From Dendrolimus kikuchii (Eukaryota; Arthropoda; Insecta; Lepidoptera; Lasiocampidae): DNA of 64,000 nucleotides. The translations under genes and the position numbers were made by a program. Shown here piece after piece: positions 56,400 to 64,000 of the stretch. Numbering within the stretch: the first letter of the stretch is position 1; each line of letters starts with the position of its first letter. The notes beneath the pieces were generated by a model. The model saw only the letters and a program-made list of their open reading frames with translations, had not been told where the DNA came from and did not search any database. Location of the stretch: NCBI GenBank assembly GCA_019925095.2, contig CM034392.1:22116387-22180386 (forward strand). The letters run 5' to 3'.

Positions 56400-56735
56400 T
56401 TGTGACTGAAAAAATTGTATGGAAGAAGACTAACGGACTATGGACAAATGTACCGAAGAAGGAAGTATGAAAGACACGTGACAAAAAGAATATTAAACTA
56501 GAAGATTTATTTATAAGAAACGTAGACCAAAAAATAGATGGATGGATGGATTATGTGAAGGATCACGTAATGATTTCTTGCGTGACTGAGGACGTATGCC
56601 GAAATATGGGAGTATGGAGGTAAAACACATATTGTACCGACCCCAAATGGTTGGGAGAATGTGAGAGAAAAGAGACACATTGAAAAAATTTTACGTGACA
56701 GCGCTATATGCTTCCACATGCAACAAAAAGGTATA
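56400..56735 (+). pseudogene. LINE ORF2 C-terminal fragment, decayed
   Basis: Frames give RRYERHVTKRI, then WMDYVKDHVMISCVTEDV, NMGVWR and NTYCTDPKWLGECE. This is the RPKKRWMDCV...W...C..ADPK ending of an RTE-like polyprotein. Stops and frameshifts present. Confidence 0.5.
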
Positions 56736-56861
56736 ATGATAACACATACACTTTAAGAATAAAATAGCTTATATGCGAAATCAAATAATTGCAACTTATA
56801 TAAAAAACTATTCCACGTTTTAAAAAAATATAATAAGAAATAATATAGTGTTATAATATTC

Positions 56862-56865
56862 TTTT

Positions 56866-56896
<31 letters not shown>
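56862..56896. repeat. CT microsatellite
   Basis: Seventeen CT units starting near TTTTGCTCTCTC. Confidence 0.95.
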
Positions 56897-56902
<6 letters not shown>

Positions 56903-56928
56903 TAAATAAATTCAATAAATAATTCAAA

Positions 56929-56951
56929 TATATATATATATATATATATAA
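56929..56951. repeat. AT microsatellite
   Basis: Eleven AT units, immediately before a LINE J tail. Confidence 0.9.
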
Positions 56952-56952
56952 T

Positions 56953-57090
56953 AGGACAACATAGATAACACTTTATTGCTCACTAAATATACAATTTCCA
57001 AAATGCACGATTACAATATTGTTATGGTAGAAAGAACAGGCGGCCTTATCGTTTAAAACAATCTCTTCCAGGCAACCTAACTTAAGGAAT
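56953..57090 (-). mobile_element. LINE J 3' end
   Basis: GATAACACTTTATTGCTCAC, then GGCGGCCTTATCGTTTAAAA and CTCTTCCAGGCAACC. UTR only. Confidence 0.65.
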
Positions 57091-59085
57091 AATTTAACCT
57101 AATCTGACGATGTAAAATTGTTTCGGAAGCAGAGGTAGACTCATGACTGATAAACTGTAAGATTCCATTTTGAAATAATTACATTCATTTTTCGCACATC
57201 AACACGATCGCATAGGGTGGGCTCTTAACGCTTCACGGTACATGAACATTATTCCCCGTGACGCCTCGGCGCAAAAACTCATCAGGACGCCCGGGTCCAT
57301 ACAAAGCCCTTAAACTTTTACTGTCTGGTGCCCTACAAGGACAAATCATAATAAATAAAAGGCAAACTAGACGATTTAGTTATCCAATAGATAAAATGAG
57401 AGTGTAGTTTTTTCTAAAGACATAAACCGAACCTAATTATGACTCGTACAGAAGCCTCCTGTAACAATATCCAGAAAATGCGCAAATTCCTTTCAGTTAT
57501 TGCTGAACCCTTAAGGTACGTATAGACTGACACGACCACATGTGAGCGACAAAAATGTGGTCATGAACAACGTGTGGTCCTACTGATACATTGCATATGA
57601 CTGACAAGATGTGAATTCAAACAACCTAATGTTGTATTTTAAAACATATGGGAATGTCACTTAAAATTTCTTACCCATTTAATTTTGTTGCACAAAGGAG
57701 GCGGGTACTTTTGCGCCAAAAAATGTAATGATTTGCGATATGGCTTAAGAAGCGTTATATCTTTCTATTAAGAAAAGGAAAACATCAGCTCTAAATTCAA
57801 TCCGGAAGACGTGAAATCTTAAAAATAATGTCACAAATAAAATAAGTTATCAATTTATGTAAATGAGTTTTAACAATTACATAATATGAAAACATTTACC
57901 ACAATTAACTCATTTAAAATCACCAAACCCAATACAATCGTAAAAAATATCAACACAATAAAAAGAAATCTTAAAATTTCACTCATCTTTTTACAATCTG
58001 GGCACAAAAATGTATTAAAACGTATCCATCTCCTTTTATTATAATAGAAGTATACTAGGAATACTTTAAAAACGTCATTATAAAATAATTTCTGTTTAAA
58101 CCATAAACGCGTTATTTGACTCCTTTTACTTGTAAAAACTTAAGACGTCAATCAATCAATTTATTTATTTGCTTAACAACATGGTACATGCTTAACAACA
58201 TGGAGGCTGCGACGTTTTAAAAAATGTTAAATGTATCTGATTTGATTTGAGTTTCCGCTCCGTATTAGTGACTTTATAGTTCCAAATTTATCAACATAGA
58301 CATTTAAGTATTTGTAAGAGTTATTCACATTTTTTCGCTAACTGTTAGTCTGGCAAGTCTGTACGCGCCTTTATCTGCTTAGACTCACTCGTTCACATGC
58401 TCTGCGACGTAATTGGGTTTGACGACATCTAATTTCATTTTAGGATATGTATGTGTCTGTACGTATCATGTATTGTAGAGGACAAAACAAACATAAGTTT
58501 CTTGCACATTTTTTCTATTTTAGTAAATATTAATAATATAGATAAAAATCTATATAATTAAAAAATCAGACTAGTACATGACAGTCCGCGAACTATGAAG
58601 GATTCCGTAAATGTGTCAGACATTCACTGCTTTTATCATTTACTAACAACTGTGACCGCGACTTTGTGAGTGTGAAATTTTTTTTCGCGGAACCCTACAA
58701 AAATGTAGCTTAAATTATTCCTTACGGCATCAGGTACCTGCCAGTGAAAGTCCGTCGGTCCACACTTTTCAGAGATTAGTCAGAACATCCAGACCGAGAA
58801 AAATTCTAAAAATTGCCTTTTTGGAATCTCCTGGTCCAAATTATCCCCCTGATTTTTTCACATTTATATTTTGACATTGCAGACAGACACTTCAATTTTA
58901 TTTATCTGTATAGATCTACCGATCCAAAAAAAACCTTCTACGCAATAGCAACTGTTCAAAGTAATCTTCCCTAATAAGTACTTTTGGAGCTCTACAATAG
59001 AAACTTTCTAGAAATTTTTACTTCACGATACAGGAGGGGACGCAACTTTTAAGACTCGCAACCAACACCTAAACACTGACTTAAA
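57091..59085. other. Unassigned stretch, about 2 kb
   Basis: The largest part of the window without a recognised element. 57200-57330 is GC-richer. 57525-57640 has recurring TGTGGTC words and may be a MITE end. No supported gene. Confidence 0.3.
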
Positions 59086-59087
59086 AA

Positions 59088-59115
59088 TATGTGTGTGTGT
59101 GTGTGTGTGTGCAGT
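59088..59115. repeat. GT microsatellite
   Basis: Twelve GT units followed by GCAGTGCATACGCAGT, the left end of a Z element that is interrupted by about 170 bp (59125-59298). Confidence 0.85.
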
Positions 59116-59298
59116 GCATACGCAGTATTTATTTATTTTATAAACCCCAGAGGTTTCCTATGCTATGTATAAAATCAACGAATTGTAATCATTTTGTTGT
59201 CTTGATAAATAAATTTAAAAAAAATTATATTAATTCATTAACAAAAAACATTTGTTTCTGAAATATAAATACGTAGTCATAATTACAATTATAAAAAA

Positions 59299-59672
59299 GC
59301 AGAGGTGAAACTTCAAAGAATATGGTCGCAGATAATTCTTCTCTACCTTTTATTAATATACATACACGCAGAATTTCTTTAGCCTACATCCGTCAACATA
59401 TTATAATTCAAAATAAACTTCTTAAGTATCACTTTAAATTTTTCAGTTTTAGTCTAAAAAATATTATTATCAGTTTCATTACGGTCCAAATTGGACCTAT
59501 ATTTAATCATCGGTTTTATTGATTCTCTAATCTGTGCTACACAATGTAAAACTCGTATCTCATACTTTCGCATGCTTAGTTCTATAGATTAATGTGTTTA
59601 TCAGTTTCTAGTGTGGCTTTTTCGTTTCATCGAGTTTCAAATCACGATTCTAAAGAGTTACACTTCAAAAAT
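59299..59672 (+). mobile_element. MITE-like element Z
   Basis: GCAGAGGTGAAACTTCAAAG to GAGTTACACTTCAAAAAT. Body matches 37391-37760. Confidence 0.65.
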
Positions 59673-60505
59673 TTATTAAAAACATTACCTTAACTTCTCG
59701 AGATCTGACTAACAAAACGACCAAGTACGTTGCAAAACAGGTTTTCAATTCTTTAATTTTCAGTTACTTAACAGTTGTACTACACCATCGTGTAGAGCTA
59801 TGCAAATTACAACTCCAAGTGAATTTTCATTCACATGAACTGAGCAATTTATTTATGAAAGATACCTACTAAGCTTTACCTAACTAAACCTATACACTCG
59901 TCCATCAAAGCCCCTACTAAGCAAAATAACTCGCAAACAATGTAGAAAGTCATAAATTTGTCCTGGAAACATCTAGTAATTTATGAATATTGGATCAAAT
60001 TTCCAATAACCACAACAAGTCCATTGTCCATCCTTCGCTTGTCGAATCATCGGACCGTGAAATCAGGGGTTTTACTGATGGTAACTTAGTTTCATTATAA
60101 GTCGATCTAAAATGAACCTTAATATAAAAGGAATACAGTCCAAGTGTCTATTACCGGCTAGCGCTAAGTTTTTTTGCACCAAATAGCCCGTCCATAAATC
60201 GAAGTACAAACGAGGCTGTAAAATCACGCTAAAATGCAAACATTATCTTATTTTGTACTTTATAATATTTTGAGGGTCCCGTAGCCAACTAAATGTTGCA
60301 AACAATTCTTGTCCGTCCGTTTAACTGTATGCTCTATGATCTGTCTCTTAATCACATCCATTTTACATAGGTTTTATTGGCACTACTTATAAAGATGATA
60401 TTTGGAAGGACGTCTTCTTGAATTAACCACTATATATTAATATTAAAATAGATAACGGGCAGATTGTTAATATACTACAATTTGAAAATCTGCCCGTAGA
60501 TCTTC
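59673..60505. other. Unassigned stretch
   Basis: Nothing recognised. AAATCTGCCCGT at 60486 is inverse to ACGGGCAGATTGT at 60456, a weak hairpin. Confidence 0.3.
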
Positions 60506-60546
60506 AAAGTAAAATTTTGTTGCGATTTGTTTTGCCACTTATCCGT

Positions 60547-60816
60547 TGAAGTTTCACTTCTACTATGTGTCCCAGCACACATTTCGATTTTTCGCGGGTT
60601 TACTGCAAATTATGATTTGGTACATTTAGGTACATTTTAACGAATGCATTTTTTATTTAAACATATTTTATTTTATCAAACAAAAAACTGAATTCGATCC
60701 GGAACCAAAAAAAAATCCATAGTCTACTCTAAAATTATGCCGCCTCTCCACGCGGCCGTAACGCTTTTCCGTAACAGAAAAATTCCTAATACCGGGGGGT
60801 CTATATAGAAGTTTCA
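60547..60816 (-). mobile_element. MITE-like element Y
   Basis: GAAGTTTCACTTCTACTATG at 60547 to CTATATAGAAGTTTCA at 60816. Inverse of the copy at 15808-16106. Confidence 0.65.
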
Positions 60817-60825
60817 TGTCAATAT

Positions 60826-61060
60826 TAGCAGACAAACTTCTCACTGCTGGGCTCGGGCTTACCGGGTTATCTAAATATGCAGGTTTCATCACGATATTTT
60901 TCTTCACATCAGCGCGAACCGCGTGGTACATGAAAATTATTAGATCAGAAAAATTGCCTAAGCATGCTCGCTTAACGGCTAAGATTCGGGCTCACATCAT
61001 TAAATTGGGACGGGGATGCAATATCCACACGTGTTTCCTCTACCTCCGAAAAAGTACTCG
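60826..61060 (-). mobile_element. SINE S3-like, old copy
   Basis: CACTGCTGGGCTCGGGCTTA, ATGCAGGTTTCATCACGATA and AAAATTGCCTAAGCATGC lie in S3 order on the minus strand. Heavily diverged. Confidence 0.4.
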
Positions 61061-61146
61061 TCATTATTACCTGCCTAGAAGGAAAAGCTTAGTTATTTAT
61101 TTGTTAATTTTATTTTGGAAATCAATAATAAATATCTTAATTTTTT

Positions 61147-61531
61147 AAGTGAAACTTCTATAGAATCGTTGTGATTTGAAACTCGATGAAACGAAAAAGC
61201 GACGCTAAAAACAGATAAACATATAAATCTATAGGAGAAGTATGCGAGAGAATAAGATATGAGTTTTACATTGTGTAGCACAGATTAGAGAGTCAATAAG
61301 CCCGATGATTAAACATAGGTTTGATTTGGACTGAAATAAAACTGATAATAATATTTTTTTGATTAAAACAGTGAAAAATTGAAAGTGATACTTAAGAAGT
61401 TTATTTTGAATTATAATATGTTGACGGATGTAGGTCAACGGAATTATATTTATTTATTTAATTATATTTAATAAAAGTTAGTGGAGAATTATCTGTGAGT
61501 ATATTCTCTGAAGTCTCACTTCTACTGCACA
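61147..61531 (-). mobile_element. MITE-like element Z
   Basis: AAGTGAAACTTCTATAGAAT at one end and GAAGTCTCACTTCTACTGCA with a CA run at the other. Body is the inverse of 37391-37760. Confidence 0.65.
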
Positions 61532-61757
61532 CACACACAATTTATTTATTTATCAATAACGCTTAGTTGACATGTCGCTGAATTAGAATATTAATGTAAA
61601 TGTAATTTTAGTATTTAAGGTATTTTATATACAACTACATGGTAGAATATTCTATGCCTCTACAATTGTATAACACCTGTAAAATTAAATTCTTACAAAT
61701 AAAAATATTGCTGGATTAATGTGGTGATACAATTATACACGTACAGTAACGAAAAAT

Positions 61758-62054
61758 GTTACCCCTCCGGTGGTTCGGGCATGGGGAAAGAATGCATGAT
61801 GAAAGAATGACTAAACAGATATACAATGCAAAAGTGGATGGATGCAGAAGTTGTGGAAAGCCACGACACACCTTCCATGATCAAATTGATCGTGTACTAG
61901 CAGAAGGTGATGTCAGGAGCCTTAAGAATAGACGAGCGTGCATGACAAGAGTTATGAATCTCAAAGAAGCAAGTGAGGTGTGTAAGAATAAGCCTGAATG
62001 GCGCTCTGTTGTTCGTGCCTACCCCGCAAGGGAATTGGCGTAAAGTTATGTATG
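61758..62054 (+). pseudogene. LINE T, 5'-truncated, open C-terminal frame
   Basis: LRWFGHGERMHDERMTKQI, GKPRHTFHDQIDRVLAEG and ARELA then a stop, with a two-unit TATG tail. Flanked by TAACGAAAAAT at 61747-61757 and 62055-62065, perfect 11-bp duplications. The apparent start is in flanking DNA. Confidence 0.85.
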
Positions 62055-62222
62055 TAACGAAAAATTCAGTACACAATGTGCATTTGTACGCACTGCACAT
62101 CGTGTGTATTTTATGCGTACTGTTTAAAAGCGATGTTTTCATATATATACCAATAGTGAGAGAGAATAATAATCGTTTTTCTAAATTTGTAAAAAATTAA
62201 ACCTCTCTGATTTGGGTGGTAA

Positions 62223-62537
62223 CTAGTAGTAGTTGTATTCGCCACAAAGGCAGGCAAAGGAATCTAGTCCATACAGCCAATTCTGATGTTCAAGTCTTCG
62301 TATAATAGTCGCGCAGTTGTATTGTAGGCTACAACTAACGCCAATCAACGGAGTTCTTGTGAAAACTCAAAAGGCCACATTTGACTATACAGTTCACATT
62401 TCTCACAAAACACATAATTACTACTCAAAAACTATCAATATCCTACAACTATTGTTCATTTTAGAGTAATTTAACACATTTTTAGAAAATAAAACTGCAC
62501 AGCACAACGTCTCCTTTCAGTTCCCGCCAAAAACTCC
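62223..62537 (+). mobile_element. Retroposon-like insertion V, uninterrupted copy
   Basis: 315 bp between perfect 12-bp repeats TTTGGGTGGTAA (62211-62222, 62538-62549). The last 200 bp match V at 8 kb, including GGAGTTCTTGTGAAAACTC and CCCGCCAAAAACTC. No S2 inside. No poly-A tail and no long open frame. Confidence 0.78.
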
Positions 62538-62549
62538 TTTGGGTGGTAA

Positions 62550-62873
62550 AGTGTGACAAATTCTAAAAAAATAAGACAGTCAAACTTGGAAATAGAGAGC
62601 AAACAGTTCCGAACAAAATATCTCTTGCAGTTTTTGAAATATGGGATACTTTTAGATTAATTGTATTCTCGGAGTTTTCTAGTCAAATAGCGAAAACATC
62701 CCCCTCTCTCCTACGGTACCCTTCTGTGTACAGGGGTTTACTTTACACGCACTTTAGCCACATTTTTCTCAACTTCCAAGGATAAAAACATATAAAGTTT
62801 AAATTTAAAAAGTAAACTTTAATTTTAGGACTACGAAAACAGAGAAGACATTTCTTGCATTATGAATTTAATA
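62550..62873. other. Unassigned stretch
   Basis: Nothing recognised. Confidence 0.3.
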
Positions 62874-63118
62874 TCTTATACTAATATATAAAGCTGAAGA
62901 GTTTGTTTGTTTGCTTGAACGTGCGAATATCAGGAACTACTGGTCTGATTTGAAAAATTCTTTCAGTGTTCGATAGCCCATTCATCGAGAAAGGCTATCA
63001 TCACGCTAAGACCAATAGGAGCGGTGCACCAATGAAGAATGTTTCAAAATCGGGGGGTTTTATTAACTTCTTTTTTTTTTAAGTATTCCACGCAGACGAA
63101 GTCGCGGCCAGAAGCTAG
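62874..63118 (+). mobile_element. Helitron H3, complete non-autonomous copy
   Basis: TC start TCTTATACTAATATATAAAG and end GACGAAGTCGCGGCCAGAAG then CTAG, followed by T. 245 bp. Confidence 0.78.
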
Positions 63119-63836
63119 TTTATTTATATTTAGTAAAGCTTAATCCGCTATACTGTATTAATTAAGGTAATATGTACAATTTATTTGCTTATAACTTTGA
63201 CGGCCTTAGGAATCTGATTTACCAACATGAAATACGTTATCAAAAACTTTTATATTAGACTTGTACAAAACGACTCACTAAATAGAAAAGAGAGATGTAG
63301 CTCTTTCGCTCTAAAGATGTATTACTCTTTGAGCTATCTCATTTAGCTTAAGGAGGCCTAATACCGCCATATAAACCTCCTTACGACCTACTAAAACTTT
63401 TCTTCTAACATATTTAGATTTTTCATCCAACTCTGGCGGCGAGTTTCCTTTTTCGCAAGCACGTCAGTCATTTATTGTCATGTCATCATATAAAATAAAT
63501 CAAAAATCGCTTTGTAAATAAAATAACATAAAATATATCGCGCCCGCGGCATACCATAAATGTTTATAATTTATAATTAACCCGCTCCTCACCGCAAATA
63601 TTAAATATAATAAAAACAAATATATACACAAAATTAAATACTGTAAACCATGTTATAACAAATACACTGAAGTGAAATGAAATGTACTGAGAAGCAGAGG
63701 AGCAGCTGCATTTCACGCCCATAAATCCGGTACGTGCGTGCTCAATCTCACATTCCCACCTAAGTAGCCCAACACTTCCTTTTCTACAAAATTGACATAA
63801 TCCATTCTTATCACTAAATCCAGCGCCGCCGCAACA
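63119..63836. other. Unassigned stretch
   Basis: Open frames at the right end in two phases overlap and lack family features. Nothing else recognised. Confidence 0.3.
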
Positions 63837-63995
63837 GTGCCTGTCCACTGAAGCGGAGCGGAGAAACGGAGAAATATTAACCAATAGGATTGGCTGCCAG
63901 TCCATTGACGCAATTTTTATGGAATCCTATTGGTTAATATTTCTCCGTTTCTCCGCTCCGCAGTCTCGTTCCGCTTCAATGGACAGGCAGCCTAA
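63837..63995. mobile_element. MITE with 39-bp perfect inner inverted repeat
   Basis: 63853-63891 and 63923-63961 are perfect 39-bp inverses around a 31-nt spacer. Outer ends GTGCCTGTCCACTGAAGCGG and, inward from the right, TTAGGCTGCCTGTCCATTGA extend the pairing. Non-coding. Confidence 0.8.
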
Positions 63996-64000
63996 TAGAG

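Noticed and set aside
63564..63913. Two overlapping minus-strand frames of 113 and 66 codons
   Set aside because: They run into the terminal MITE stem and have no family features.
1..64000. CRISPR arrays, operons, ribosome binding sites or integrons
   Set aside because: No spaced direct-repeat arrays or bacterial gene arrangement. The sequence is clearly eukaryotic.

Overview
The window reads as nuclear, AT-rich, gene-poor DNA from a moth or butterfly. No host protein-coding gene, genuine tRNA, rRNA or CRISPR array could be supported. The lepidopteran assignment rests on repeat families I recognise from that order: Helitrons starting TCTATATATATAAAAATC and ending GCCGGGTCAGCTAG, tRNA-headed SINEs ending GGGCTGCTATTAT, the AACCGACTTCAAAAAGGAG element, and LINE 3' ends carrying GATCGCTTTTAGCGATAAGG. 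Family names are partly from memory. The structures described (target duplications, inverted repeats, nested insertions) were read directly.

Layout. 1-3472 holds a copia-type LTR retrotransposon in two intact but head-to-head halves: RT-RNase H on the minus strand up to about 1545, then Gag-protease-integrase on the plus strand. 3.5-6.3 kb has a SINE, a foldback element, LINE 3' ends and a long GT microsatellite. 6.3-8.2 kb is mostly unassigned. 8.2-9.2 kb is a Helitron containing a second insertion that contains a third. 11.4-13 kb has SINEs around a gypsy integrase remnant with its LTR. 13.8-18 kb holds paired SINE-like copies, a second Helitron, MITEs and LTRs. 18.7-19.6 kb is an internally repeated AACCGACTTC element. 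20-29.5 kb mixes SINE-like copies, Helitrons, a 1.3 kb segment between 136-bp inverted arms, and LINE fragments. 30-49 kb is a mosaic of several LINE families, Helitrons and SINEs. 49-64 kb holds solo LTRs, MITEs, hairpins and further LINE insertions.

How the parts relate. Labels are mine. Family T is a LINE with a TATG tail; most copies have 9-12 bp target duplications and an open C-terminal frame. Family K is a LINE whose 3' UTR resembles the tail of the most numerous repeat, S2 (about 16 copies), so K-type machinery probably mobilises S2. Family J is a Jockey/CR1-like LINE that explains the many short GATCGC...GCGATAAGGCCGCC fragments. Family L is an LTR present as solo LTRs with 4-bp duplications. 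Families V and X are short insertions with 11-14 bp duplications and no poly-A tail; I do not recognise them, and they are the most interesting units here.
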